From the NCBI GenBank assembly GCA_900315845.1, contig OOHK01000001.1, positions 1 to 64,000 of the forward strand: DNA of 64,000 nucleotides, read 5' to 3'. Source of the DNA: Candidatus Avelusimicrobium luingense. GTDB lineage: Bacteria; Elusimicrobiota; Elusimicrobia; Elusimicrobiales; Elusimicrobiaceae. A model generated the notes under the pieces. That model made no database searches. It saw nothing but the letters and a program-made list of their open reading frames with translations, and was not told where the DNA came from. Below are positions 43,703 through 51,342 of the stretch, one piece after another; position 1 is the stretch's first letter, and every line of letters starts with the position of its first letter. Both the position numbers and the translations under genes were made by a program.

Positions 43703-44709
43703 ATTCTCTCCAACAATTTTTGCACTAAGCGCGAAACGGCATATTTTTCTAACGAAGATTTTTTGATACGTAAAAACTCCGGCGGGACTTTGGTGTCGGG
43801 GGGGAGAACTGCTTTATATAATTGCGCCCAAATAATACGGTGTGACAAAACGTGTTTAACCGGTTTGCCGACGGGGAACAATGTAGCACGCCCACACCAT
43901 ACGGGCTTTGTAGTGAGCAACCCGCTTTTTTTTGTTTCCACGAGCGGCAACTCATACAAATTTTGCCAAATGTCGCCCGCCTCACGCTTGTGTAGCCATG
44001 TATAACCGCCTTGCTCCACATATATATAATGAAAAAACCGCTCGCTCACTTTTGTCTTTTGCTCTTTGACGGGCAATTTATCTATCTGCTTGTTTCGTCG
44101 AGCAATACATTTTTTTGCAAACGGACATCCCAAACATTGGGGATTTTGCGGCGTACAGATTAGCGCGCCGAAATCCATTATCGCTTGATTAAAATCGCCG
44201 GGGTGTTCTTTATCCAGTAATTTTTGCGCCAAAGCGGCAAATTCTTTTTTTCCGTCTGTACTGTCTATAGGTGTTTTAATACCGAATACGCGCGAAAGAA
44301 CCCGATACACATTTCCGTCCACCACCGCATACGGCATATTGTACGCCATAGAACAAATCGCCGCGGCGGTATAGTCGCCCACACCTTTAAGAGCGCGGAC
44401 TCCTTCATAGGTAGTAGGGAATTTGCCGTTCATACTTTTGGCGGCTGCGTGCAAGTTGCGCGCACGGGAATAATAGCCCAACCCTTGCCAAAGTTTCAAG
44501 ACCTCATCTTCATCCGCCGCGGCAAGGGAAGTGGGGGTAGGAAACTGCTCGGCAAATTTTTCATAATAAGCAAGTCCTTGGGAAATACGCGTTTGCTGAA
44601 AAATAATTTCGGACAACCAAATCAAATACGCGTTATGCGTATCCCGAAACGGCAAACTGCGTTTATTGGCTTTGTACCACTTTAGCAAGGTGGGGGAAAA
44701 AGTGTTCAT
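43699..44709 (-). CDS. mutY: A/G-specific adenine glycosylase MutY
   Basis: It removes adenine mispaired with 8-oxoguanine. It has 336 residues: a helix-hairpin-helix LKGVGDYTAAAI with the following catalytic Asp in VVDGNVYRVL, a [4Fe-4S] cluster C-x6-C-x2-C-x5-C (CTPQNPQCLGCPFAKKC), and a C-terminal NUDIX-like domain that recognises 8-oxoguanine. The N-terminal QQTRISQGLAYYEKF contains the expected Gln-rich minor groove reader. It is convergent with ldh. The ATG lacks a ribosome binding site and has a TAAAAT box six bases upstream. Confidence 0.95.
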   Translation of the reverse strand: MNTFSPTLLKWYKANKRSLPFRDTHNAYLIWLSEIIFQQTRISQGLAYYEKFAEQFPTPTSLAAADEDEVLKLWQGLGYYSRARNLHAAAKSMNGKFPTTYEGVRALKGVGDYTAAAICSMAYNMPYAVVDGNVYRVLSRVFGIKTPIDSTDGKKEFAALAQKLLDKEHPGDFNQAIMDFGALICTPQNPQCLGCPFAKKCIARRNKQIDKLPVKEQKTKVSERFFHYIYVEQGGYTWLHKREAGDIWQNLYELPLVETKKSGLLTTKPVWCGRATLFPVGKPVKHVLSHRIIWAQLYKAVLPPDTKVPPEFLRIKKSSLEKYAVSRLVQKLLERI

Positions 44710-44715
44710 AAGTTT

Positions 44716-44721
44716 ATTTTA
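44716..44721 (-). promoter_or_regulatory. -10 box of mutY (leaderless)
   Basis: TAAAAT on the minus strand ends six bases before the mutY ATG, and no ribosome binding site is seen. Confidence 0.5.
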
Positions 44722-44739
44722 CTACTTTTTCCGCCTTTT

Positions 44740-44777
44740 CCCGAACTGCAAAATCGCCCCTAATTTTGCAGTTCGGG
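44740..44777. repeat. 15-bp perfect hairpin containing CTAATTTTGCA
   Basis: CCCGAACTGCAAAAT and its exact complement are separated by 8 bases, then CTTTTTGAAGATTTTTT on the plus strand. It is terminator-like, but no plus-strand gene precedes it closely. It shares a core with hairpins at 45934 and 46335. Confidence 0.85.
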
Positions 44778-44990
44778 CTTTTTGAAGATTTTTTGGCCCA
44801 AAAACGCTGTTTTTCAGCACCCCAAAACAACCCGGATTTTTATCCAATCTTTTAGCATAAAAATCTAAGTCTTGCTCTTATATGCGCTGTTTTTTGTCAA
44901 CAGCATTTCTCTTTTTCTCACAAGGCTACTAAAATTTTGACTTCAAAATCATCCTATTTCTCGTCGTAGAAATAGATTTATAAACACATT

Positions 44991-45030
44991 TTGACATATA
45001 ATTGCATATATTGCCATATATTGACATAAG
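44991..45030 (+). repeat. four tandem 10-bp iteron-like repeats
   Basis: Units TTGACATATA, ATTGCATATA, TTGCCATATA and TTGACATAAG follow one another exactly, one turn of DNA apart, so a protein could bind the same face four times. The last unit also provides the TTGACA of the promoter. Confidence 0.75.
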
Positions 45031-45049
45031 ACACGAAAAAATTTATTAT
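45021..45049 (+). promoter_or_regulatory. strong sigma70-like promoter
   Basis: TTGACA, a 17-base spacer and TATTAT: the best full promoter match seen in the window. It would start transcription near 45056, leaving a leader of about 54 bases to the ATG at 45110. Confidence 0.72.
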
Positions 45050-45061
45050 ATGTACTATCAC

Positions 45062-45083
45062 GGTGGATAACCCTTGTGGAAAA
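45062..45083. promoter_or_regulatory. two DnaA-box-like sequences
   Basis: On the minus strand TTATCCACC (45062-45070) and TTTTCCACA (45075-45083) each differ by one base from TTATCCACA. They lie between the promoter and the start codon. One-mismatch boxes occur by chance in AT-rich DNA, but the pair at this spot is notable. Confidence 0.5.
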
Positions 45084-45109
45084 CAAAAAATAAACAAACG
45101 GAGTTTGGT

Positions 45110-45754
45110 ATGATTGATGATAAAAAAGACGTCCACAAAATCAGATTCAAATTTGCCAATGGCGAAGAATTTGAGGCAGAAGGCTCACTGGATTTTGTGG
45201 AAAAGCAACGCGATTATTTCCTTTCTTTGATAAAAAAGAAACCGCTTGCCCAGGTATCCACCTTACCGGCTATTTCGCGCCAATTTCACGCTATTAATGA
45301 ACGCCCGGAGCGATTATCCATGCGCGAAGATACATCTGTTTCCGGGACATTAACCCCGACCGCATCCGTCTTTACAGACATCAAAAAGCCAACTCCGTCG
45401 GAAAACACTTCTTTCCCCGGCGCACAACTATGGGAGCAACTACTTACACAGGAGGGGGATACCCTGTATTTACGGCGAAAATTTCACTTACCGCCCGACG
45501 AAGCAGCCCTGATCCTGTTAGCGGGGGGAAAAGAATTATTAAGAAAACCCGGTTGCAGCGCGCTGTGGCTTGCACGCGCCTTGGAAAAATCGGGATTTTC
45601 CGTCGGACGGCTAGACAGATTACTGGCCCCGGCCCTCAAACTGAATTTCCTACTCTGCCAAGGGGTAAAACGCAGCCGTCTATATATATTGACTCCGACG
45701 GGATTGGCCCATGCGTTCGTCACGGCGGAAAAGAAAGCCCAAATGTTACTATAA
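45110..45754 (+). CDS. unrecognised protein, possibly DNA-binding
   Basis: This 214-residue protein has its start at 45110, chosen because of the GGAG site; the ATG-like start at 45074 falls within the DnaA-box-like stretch. The N-terminal 45 residues (KIRFKFANGEEFEAEGSLDFVEKQRDYFLSLIKKK) resemble a small beta-sheet plus helix domain. A Ser/Thr/Pro-rich linker of about 60 residues follows. The C-terminal 100 residues are helical and basic, with FHLPPDEAALILLAGGKELL, LARALEKSGFSVGRLDRLLAPA and YILTPTGLAHAFV, the last resembling the wing of a winged-helix domain. No known family is recognised. It lies between iterons and a 1.1-kb hairpin-rich gap. Confidence 0.72.
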   Translation: MIDDKKDVHKIRFKFANGEEFEAEGSLDFVEKQRDYFLSLIKKKPLAQVSTLPAISRQFHAINERPERLSMREDTSVSGTLTPTASVFTDIKKPTPSENTSFPGAQLWEQLLTQEGDTLYLRRKFHLPPDEAALILLAGGKELLRKPGCSALWLARALEKSGFSVGRLDRLLAPALKLNFLLCQGVKRSRLYILTPTGLAHAFVTAEKKAQMLL

Positions 45755-45933
45755 ATCTTTGGAATATACAGAAAAATTCTATTTTTTAGAAAGTTGGGGG
45801 AAAAAGCCTTTTTACCAAGCCCCTTTAAGCCTTTTGTATAACGTTTATCCCCTTTTAATAAACCTGCCCATGGTCTCCTTTTATATTCTTTTTATTCCCC
45901 TATTTCAAAGAAAGGGGGATTCGTCTATTTTAT

Positions 45934-45964
45934 TAAAAATCTAATTTGCAGAATTAGATTTTTA
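45934..45964. repeat. 13-bp perfect hairpin with CTAATTTGCA
   Basis: TAAAAATCTAATT, loop TGCAG, then its complement. The centre CTAATTTGCA matches the cores at 44760 and 46353. Confidence 0.82.
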
Positions 45965-46334
45965 CACTTTTCCCCCAAATTCTTATAAATCTAAATTGTA
46001 TTTTTAAAGCCCAAACATTTTGGCTGATTGCCGGTATGTTAAAAAGGGAAAAGGGGGAGTATTTGTCAGGTTTATTTTACTAACGATAATTTTTATTATG
46101 TTAATTAAAATAGAAAAAAATGCTTATAAAACAAATATATAATTAAAATACGTTTTTATATAGTTATACTTAATATATAAGTATTTTTTTATATAAACTT
46201 ATACAGTTTATAGATTTTGTTTTCTAGCAAGCAATGCGCCAATTTGAACGCTCTAAAAAAGCGTTTTATTTTGAATTTATATATTTAAAAAAGGGGATAT
46301 TTTTGATTTTTAACTTTCCCCCATACTGGTTTCT

Positions 46335-46368
46335 AAAAATGCAAAATTCAATCTAATTTTGCATTTTT
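46335..46368. repeat. 14-bp perfect hairpin with CTAATTTTGCA
   Basis: AAAAATGCAAAATT, loop CAATCT, then its complement. It shares TGCAAAAT/ATTTTGCA with the hairpin at 44740. Confidence 0.82.
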
Positions 46369-46830
46369 ATACAAATGCGCTAAAACGCCCCAGAACGATT
46401 TGGGGGTACCTAGGATATGGGGCAAAATAAAATGGCTTATTTTAAAAGTGCTTAAAATTTAAGTATTTTCCTTGTTTTCAACATTTTATTCTTTTGCACA
46501 TAGAAACCAAGCAATAAACCAGCCGCCAGAAAGCCCTAATGGATAAGAAAGTTGAGGAAGTGCAACGACCATACCACAGAGAAGATAACAACTAAACAGA
46601 ATCGGGCCAGGTGTTGTATAACGTATCTATCACAAACCCATACGAATTAACCGGATACCACACAAACCGATTCATTATATGGCCCAAAAATGGCATTTAC
46701 GGCATGATAAATTTCTTATATTAGAAAAAGGGCACAACCATTCAAAAGGCTTTCCACACGAAGATTTTCAGCAGATTTTAGGGAGTTTTTCTGTAGTTTA
46801 TGCGGCATTTATTGGGGGGAGAAAGCAGGT

Positions 46831-46870
46831 AAAAAAAAGGGGAAGAACTTCTGTTTTTGTTCTTCCCCCC
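46831..46870 (-). terminator. terminator of the pilin gene
   Basis: On the minus strand GGGGAAGAAC, a 10-base loop, GTTCTTCCCC and eight T follow the pilin stop at 46888. Confidence 0.93.
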
Positions 46871-46887
46871 ATTTTATCGAGTGAAAA

Positions 46888-47412
46888 TTAAAATTTATAT
46901 ATAGCACAGGATCCATATGGCGGACAAGAAGTTGATCCATAATCACCTAGCATTGTTCCCCCCATTTGTTGGCAGAGTTTACCATATTTATTCGACGATT
47001 CATTGCTTAAAGCCCAGCAAGTTTTCCCCCACGTAGGATAGGCCCCATGCACGAAATAATAGGCATATCCATTGTTAAGATTTTGGGTATTGGCACATAC
47101 GGCACGACCATATAGCAGATTTAAAAAGCATTGTCCCCACGGATAAGTACATGTTTTTTTATCGTTAGACAAAGTACAACCGGTAGGTTCTATGGCTAAG
47201 GCTTCAAAATCTTCTGTATATTCACCGTTCGCCATATAATAAGTTTCTTCAGCGTCTCCTATCGCATTGGTCAATGCCATTAACGTAGCATAACGGCTTT
47301 TCATTACTGCCTTTTCATATTGCGGCAAGGCCACACTTGCCAAAATTCCAATAATTAAAACAACCACGAGCAATTCTATAAGTGTAAAACCTTTTCTATA
47401 TTCTGACATCAT
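46888..47412 (-). CDS. type IV pilin-like protein
   Basis: This 174-residue protein has a short leader [18 protein letters not shown], with Gly before the cleavage site and Glu5, then the helix IIGILASVALPQYEKAVMKSRY. The globular part has eight Cys, several in pairs (CTLSNDKKTC, C...CANT), and the shared YYMANGEYTEDFEAL segment found in the other pilins here. It has an AAGGA site, and either of two adjacent ATGs may be used. It lies next to two repeat-rich secreted proteins on the same strand. Confidence 0.93.
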   Translation of the reverse strand: MMSEYRKGFTLIELLVVVLIIGILASVALPQYEKAVMKSRYATLMALTNAIGDAEETYYMANGEYTEDFEALAIEPTGCTLSNDKKTCTYPWGQCFLNLLYGRAVCANTQNLNNGYAYYFVHGAYPTWGKTCWALSNESSNKYGKLCQQMGGTMLGDYGSTSCPPYGSCAIYKF

Positions 47413-47421
47413 ATTTAATCC

Positions 47422-47976
47422 TTATTTCAATTCTTTACCAAGTGCATTGGAAATTGTAGATTTCAAATTACCGGTTCCCCCACTAAGAACAGATTCAACC
47501 GAAGCTTCTTCGCCTTTAGGCTTTGCTGCTGCGGCCAAAGCGTCTTTTTCCGCGCGATTTGGATCTTTGTTGCCAAGGCCGTCGGTAGCGCCCAATTTAG
47601 GCGCCTTTAAGTCTTTGGCTTGAATGGGCTGATAGGTGCTCATCATAGACGGTTTTCCGCCGGCATTATCCGCAGTGGCTTGTTTAGTTTTCGCCGGAGC
47701 AGCAGTATTTGCAGTAGCAGATGCGCCTTGCATTAATGCCGCTGTAGAACCGGGAGTAACCGGATGAGCAACCGTTACTGTTGTCGTCGGACGAGTCACG
47801 GTAGAGAACGTCGGCAAATGCGTATTAACAGACGGTGTTGTTTTGGGATGAGAAACCGTCACTTTAGTTTGCGGACGAGTCGTCGTTACATTAGTTGTTG
47901 GGTGCGTAACGGGAGCGCCCAGCATATATGCCGGAGTTAGTAATATACCTATAAAAATACTTATTATTTTTTTCAT
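47422..47976 (-). CDS. secreted Thr/Pro-repeat protein
   Basis: This 184-residue protein starts at 47976 (MKKIISIFIGILL...), which has the GAGGATTTTGTT site; longer starts would run into the gene upstream. A signal peptide ends near MLGA. Residues 20-75 are short repeats around VTHPTT, VTTTRPQT, VTVSHPKTT and VTVAHP. The rest is Ala/Lys/Gly-rich and disordered-looking. There is no enzyme motif. It may coat or cross-link the cell surface, but no family is recognised. It is flanked by a pilin gene and another repeat protein, probably in one operon. Confidence 0.75.
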   Translation of the reverse strand: MKKIISIFIGILLTPAYMLGAPVTHPTTNVTTTRPQTKVTVSHPKTTPSVNTHLPTFSTVTRPTTTVTVAHPVTPGSTAALMQGASATANTAAPAKTKQATADNAGGKPSMMSTYQPIQAKDLKAPKLGATDGLGNKDPNRAEKDALAAAAKPKGEEASVESVLSGGTGNLKSTISNALGKELK

Positions 47977-47986
47977 AACAAAATCC

Positions 47987-48604
47987 TCACTTTTTAGCCC
48001 CGGGTTTTGCACCGCCTGCGCCACCCATCATATTCATCAAAGCAGACATATCAGGCATTCCTCCGCCTGCGCCGCCCGGTTGCGCTCCGCCGGCAGCCCC
48101 CATCATATTTGTCAGTGCGGACATATCAGGCATACTGCCGCCGCCCGCTCCGCCCATCATATTGGCAAGCGCGGACATATCAGGCATACCGGGTTGAGCA
48201 GCCGGTTGTTGGCCTTTATCTTCCTTCTTAGCCGCCGGTGCATTGGGCGTTGCCTTATCCCCAGCCTTTGCCCCTTGCGGAACAGCGGTCTTTAAAGCGG
48301 TTAATGCTTTTGGTCCGGCTGTATCACCGGGATCTTTACTCGTTACAGCAGCGGCTTGCGAAGCCGTTTGCGTTTGAACGGTTTGGGTTTGAACTCCCTT
48401 CCGCCACGCTCCTTGCCGAGAACCGTAACTTGTAAAACTGCGCGTTTGAACGCCTTGCTGCCCGGGGGCAGCCGAAGTTTTATCTTGATCGGTATCTGCC
48501 GCTTTTGTGGCCGACGTAAAATTCGGGCGAGATACACTCCCCGTCTGATACGCAAACGCGGCCGTAGTGGCAGTTAATAAAGTAAGTAAAAGTATTTTTT
48601 TCAT
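47987..48604 (-). CDS. secreted protein with three PDMSAL-NMMG-AGG repeats
   Basis: This 205-residue protein has a signal peptide ending AFA-Y. A disordered Gln/Thr/Ala linker of about 120 residues follows. The C-terminus carries three near-identical units of form MPDMSALxNMMGxAGG, encoded by repeats at 48024-48059, 48098-48133 and 48153-48188. Such Met/Gly-rich units recall the flexible Met-rich tails that bind hydrophobic segments or metals. No family is known to me. It has an AAGGGGGAA ribosome binding site. It probably works with the neighbouring Thr/Pro-repeat protein. Confidence 0.75.
   Translation of the reverse strand: MKKILLLTLLTATTAAFAYQTGSVSRPNFTSATKAADTDQDKTSAAPGQQGVQTRSFTSYGSRQGAWRKGVQTQTVQTQTASQAAAVTSKDPGDTAGPKALTALKTAVPQGAKAGDKATPNAPAAKKEDKGQQPAAQPGMPDMSALANMMGGAGGGSMPDMSALTNMMGAAGGAQPGGAGGGMPDMSALMNMMGGAGGAKPGAKK
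48024..48188 (-). repeat. three coding repeats in the Met/Gly-rich gene
   Basis: About 36-base units at 48024, 48098 and 48153 share the plus-strand words CCCATCATATT and GACATATCAGGCAT. Their spacing is unequal (74 and 55 bases). Confidence 0.85.
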
Positions 48605-48686
48605 AAATTCCCCCTTATCTTAATAGTATAGGTTTAGGGCGGTAATTGTCAAGAAGTTTTCTCATTAAAAACTCGCTCATTTTTGC

Positions 48687-48692
48687 TACACT
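48687..48692 (+). promoter_or_regulatory. extended -10 box of the BaiN-like gene
   Basis: TACACT preceded by TGC ends seven bases before the ATG at 48700. No ribosome binding site is visible. Confidence 0.5.
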
Positions 48693-48699
48693 ATACATA

Positions 48700-49917
48700 A
48701 TGAATAACACAATTTATGACGTAATTATTGCAGGGGCCGGAGCAAGCGGGCTTATCTGTGCGCGCGAGTGTGCGCGCGGCGGGCTTAAAACACTGGTACT
48801 TGAAAAAGAACAAACCCCGGGACGTAAAATTTCAGTCACGGGAAACGGACGTTGCAATTTAACAAACGTGCGTGTTTCGCCGGCGCATTATTACGGAGAT
48901 GAAAAACTGATTTCCTCCGCCCTGGCGCAATTTTCCTACACCGATTGCCGCACCTATTTTGAGCAGTTAGGCGTGTTACTTACCGAAGAAGAAAACGGAC
49001 GCATTTTCCCGCAAACGGGTAAATCCAGTGCCGTATTAGAGCCGTTAAAGTTAGCCGTTTTGGAAAGCGGAGCCGAAATTTTGCCCGGACAATTTGTGAC
49101 GAAAATCAAACATGGCAAAACTTTTAATATTACTACCCAAACCGACCAAAAGTTTCAGGCACGGCACGTTGTTTTGGCGTGCGGTTCGTGTGCCTATCCG
49201 CAATTAGGTGCCAATTCAAGCGGCTACGAATTGGCGCGCGCGCTCGGGCATACCGTTATTACACCGCGCCCGACGTTAAGTGGTCTTGTACTTAAAGAAA
49301 ATTTCTCGCGTTTATCCGGTATTCGCGCACAAGTAAAATTAACGGCTGACACGACTCCCGCCATACATACCTGCGGCGAAATTATTTTCACGAACTACGG
49401 CATAAACGGGCCCGCGGCACTAAATGCAAGCGGTGCAATTTCGCGCGCGTTATCCAACGGGAATGTATCCATTCAACTTAATTTCTTACCGGAAATTTCC
49501 AACGCAGAAAATTTTTTTAACGAGCGTTTGCAACAATTTCCGCATCGGCGCCCAAAAGATTTTTTCGCCGGAGTGTTGCACGAATCTATCGCCAATTTAC
49601 TGATTGATTTTAAGGGGCTTCGCAAAAATAAACCGATGAAAGAACAGTTCCCCAGTGCAGTTAAAAGCGCCTTTGACACCGTCGGGAAATGGCCGGCAAC
49701 CGTTACAGCCTTACGGCCTTGGAGTGAAGCCATGGCCGCAACCGGTGGTGTAAATACGCGCGAAATAAACTATAATACATTTGAGTCGCAGTGTTGCCCG
49801 GGCCTGTATATTACGGGCGAATTGTTAGATATAGACGGACAAAGCGGCGGATTTAATTTGCATTTTGCTTGGGCAAGCGGATTTACTGCTGCTAAAGATT
49901 TAGTCAAGGAGAAATGA
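48700..49917 (+). CDS. BaiN/HI0933-like flavoprotein
   Basis: This 405-residue FAD-binding protein starts at 48700, since the ATG at 48646 would add residues upstream of the promoter box. GAGASGLICA (near residues 11-20) binds FAD. LVLEKEQTPGRKISVTGNGRCNLTN is the family hallmark, and GELLDIDGQSGGFNLHFAWASGFTAAKDL the C-terminal FAD contact. It is likely an NAD(P)/FAD-dependent oxidoreductase; some relatives act on bile acids, others are untested. The next gene begins 2 nt later. Confidence 0.92.
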   Translation: MNNTIYDVIIAGAGASGLICARECARGGLKTLVLEKEQTPGRKISVTGNGRCNLTNVRVSPAHYYGDEKLISSALAQFSYTDCRTYFEQLGVLLTEEENGRIFPQTGKSSAVLEPLKLAVLESGAEILPGQFVTKIKHGKTFNITTQTDQKFQARHVVLACGSCAYPQLGANSSGYELARALGHTVITPRPTLSGLVLKENFSRLSGIRAQVKLTADTTPAIHTCGEIIFTNYGINGPAALNASGAISRALSNGNVSIQLNFLPEISNAENFFNERLQQFPHRRPKDFFAGVLHESIANLLIDFKGLRKNKPMKEQFPSAVKSAFDTVGKWPATVTALRPWSEAMAATGGVNTREINYNTFESQCCPGLYITGELLDIDGQSGGFNLHFAWASGFTAAKDLVKEK

Positions 49918-49918
49918 T

Positions 49919-50590
49919 ATGGTGGAAATCATTCGGAAAACAACCAGTTTGCAAGGCCAAAAAAATATTGGCTTTATCCGCACTTACTATGTGGATGGCA
50001 AAGAAGTATACAAAGAAACACTCAATCAACATTTGGATATTCAATCGCACACCGGCGTATTACCCGACGGTATCGTACGCGAATTGTTTGATAATGGTAA
50101 ACCGTACTTTGAATGTGAAGTAAAAGACGGACAACGCAACGGCATGTGCAAAATTTATTTTGAAAACGGTAAAGTCAACATTGAAAAATTCTACGAGAAA
50201 GGATTGTTGCAAGGTAAAGCCCGCGTTTTCCACCCGACGGGTCGGCTGTATAAAGAATTTTCCTATGTAGACGACGTTCAAGATGGAAAACAAGTAAAAT
50301 ACTATCCCGACGGAAAAGTATTAGAAATGTCAGAATTTCACAAAGGTTTTCTAAACGGAGTTTGCAAAGTTTATACACAAGAAGGCGATTTGCGCTCGGA
50401 GTGTACATACAAAAATGACAAACTCGTGGGCGATAAAATCATCTACCACCCCAACGGAACTATTGCATTGATTTCCCCCCACAAAGACGGCAAGCCCAAC
50501 GGTGTAACTAAAAAATACAGCGAGACGGGCGAACTGATGGAAGAATGGTTTTTTGAAGAAGGTATTTTAACGCTTAAAAAAGCCAAATAA
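49919..50590 (+). CDS. MORN-type repeat protein (YwqK-like)
   Basis: This 223-residue protein is made of about eight repeats of 20-24 residues with a Y-x-x-G-x-x-x-Y/F core (PDGIVRELFDNGKPYFECEV, DGQRNGMCKIYFENGKV, QDGKQVKYYPDGKVL, NGTIALISPHKDGKPNGV), the MORN-variant beta-hairpin solenoid often labelled YwqK antitoxin. There is no signal peptide, so it is probably cytoplasmic or peripheral. No toxin gene is adjacent. It lies 2 nt after the flavoprotein gene with an AAGGAGAA site. Confidence 0.9.
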   Translation: MVEIIRKTTSLQGQKNIGFIRTYYVDGKEVYKETLNQHLDIQSHTGVLPDGIVRELFDNGKPYFECEVKDGQRNGMCKIYFENGKVNIEKFYEKGLLQGKARVFHPTGRLYKEFSYVDDVQDGKQVKYYPDGKVLEMSEFHKGFLNGVCKVYTQEGDLRSECTYKNDKLVGDKIIYHPNGTIALISPHKDGKPNGVTKKYSETGELMEEWFFEEGILTLKKAK

Positions 50591-50696
50591 GTGCTTGCCG
50601 CACGGGCGTGAAGCATAGAACCTCTGTACGGCATTTGATGTTATGTTTTACAAGAGAGCCTTCGTAGTATCCCGCAACAAAATTTATTGAAAACGA

Positions 50697-50730
50697 AAAG
50701 CGGAACAGAAAAAATCTGTTCCGCTTTTTA
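50697..50730. terminator. bidirectional terminator
   Basis: AAAAGCGGAACAGA, five-base loop and TCTGTTCCGCTTTTT: perfect stem with A- and T-runs on either side. It ends the pilin gene on the minus strand and the MORN gene on the plus strand. Confidence 0.93.
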
Positions 50731-50750
50731 CATGGTTAAAACAAGAATGA

Positions 50751-51323
50751 TTAAGGCATTCTGTAAGCGCGATAGGTATTGGAATTATCCCCATCAAAAG
50801 TCGCTTTCCAAATGCCATGACAATAACTCCCGTCCGGTTCGGTAAATATAACGCCGCTCGTTTTCCGTTCTGCACAAGTGATACTTTGATCCAGTAATTG
50901 CCCATCATTAGCAATAGCGCGAACAAACCCGGCGCCTTGATATTTTCCCGTCAAACGTCCAATTTGCAACAATAAGGCCCCCGTCGCTTCGGTCTTATAC
51001 ATTTGTAACGACCATTCACCGTTAGATTTATTGTCAATTATATTCGTTAACGAACTCCATTTTTCATTTCCCGTCCAACCGGCAGGGACATCCAAATCTA
51101 ATTCTTCAAAACTCGTGGGATAACTGCCGTTGGCCATATAATACGCAGACAGCGCTTGGGCAAAAGAACCCATTAAGGCCAAGGCTTGTGTCCCGCGCGA
51201 TTTTTCTACTGCCTTTTGATATTGCGGCATAGCAACTGCCGCCAAAATACCGATAATCAAAACGACCACTAATAATTCTATAAGTGTAAAACCGCCCGAA
51301 TGATCTACTATTTTATTTTTCAT
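50751..51323 (-). CDS. type IV pilin-like protein
   Basis: This 190-residue protein has a leader [21 protein letters not shown], then [22 protein letters not shown]. The pilin core has YYMANGSYPTSFEELDLDVP. It has only one or two Cys in the visible part, fewer than its relatives. It is preceded on the minus strand by a CAGGAGCAAATAG site. It lies between a MORN gene and an MgtE_N/CBS gene and is transcribed separately. Confidence 0.93.
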   Translation of the reverse strand: MKNKIVDHSGGFTLIELLVVVLIIGILAAVAMPQYQKAVEKSRGTQALALMGSFAQALSAYYMANGSYPTSFEELDLDVPAGWTGNEKWSSLTNIIDNKSNGEWSLQMYKTEATGALLLQIGRLTGKYQGAGFVRAIANDGQLLDQSITCAERKTSGVIFTEPDGSYCHGIWKATFDGDNSNTYRAYRMP

Positions 51324-51342
51324 CTATTTGCTCCTGTTTATT

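Larger units (their letters stand above)
44710..45109. other. 400-base AT-rich control-like region
   Basis: No gene is seen here. The region holds a 15-bp perfect hairpin at 44740-44777, smaller hairpins (GCTGTT/AACAGC near 44890-44910; CTATTTCT/AGAAATAG at 44954-44975), four 10-base iteron-like repeats at 44991-45030, a promoter at 45021-45049 and two DnaA-box-like sites at 45062-45083. The density of structure is far above that of other gaps in the window. Confidence 0.7.
45755..46887. other. 1.1-kb AT-rich region without a credible gene
   Basis: No coding frame with a start site and normal composition is visible. It has two perfect hairpins (45934-45964 and 46335-46368) sharing the CTAATTT(T)GCA core, a related CTAAATTGTA at 45991-46000, several GGGGGA/CCCCC tracts, and a very AT-rich centre (46080-46220). 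The end carries a terminator for the minus-strand pilin gene. It could hold a noncoding RNA, a decayed element or a replication/partition site; none can be shown. Confidence 0.65.

Noticed and set aside
44740-46368. Ends of an insertion sequence
   Set aside because: The hairpins are internal inverted repeats, there is no transposase, and no target-site duplication was found by eye.
46679-46891. A 70-residue plus-strand frame ending next to the pilin terminator
   Set aside because: It has no ribosome binding site or promoter, covers the minus-strand terminator, and its composition looks like noncoding DNA.
48024-48188. Three similar 36-base repeats, CRISPR-like at first sight
   Set aside because: They lie in frame inside a protein gene and encode MPDMSAL repeats; spacing is unequal and there are no spacers or cas genes.
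49919-50590. YwqK-like protein as an antitoxin of a toxin-antitoxin pair
   Set aside because: No toxin gene is adjacent; the sequence is a plain MORN-type repeat protein coupled to a flavoprotein gene.
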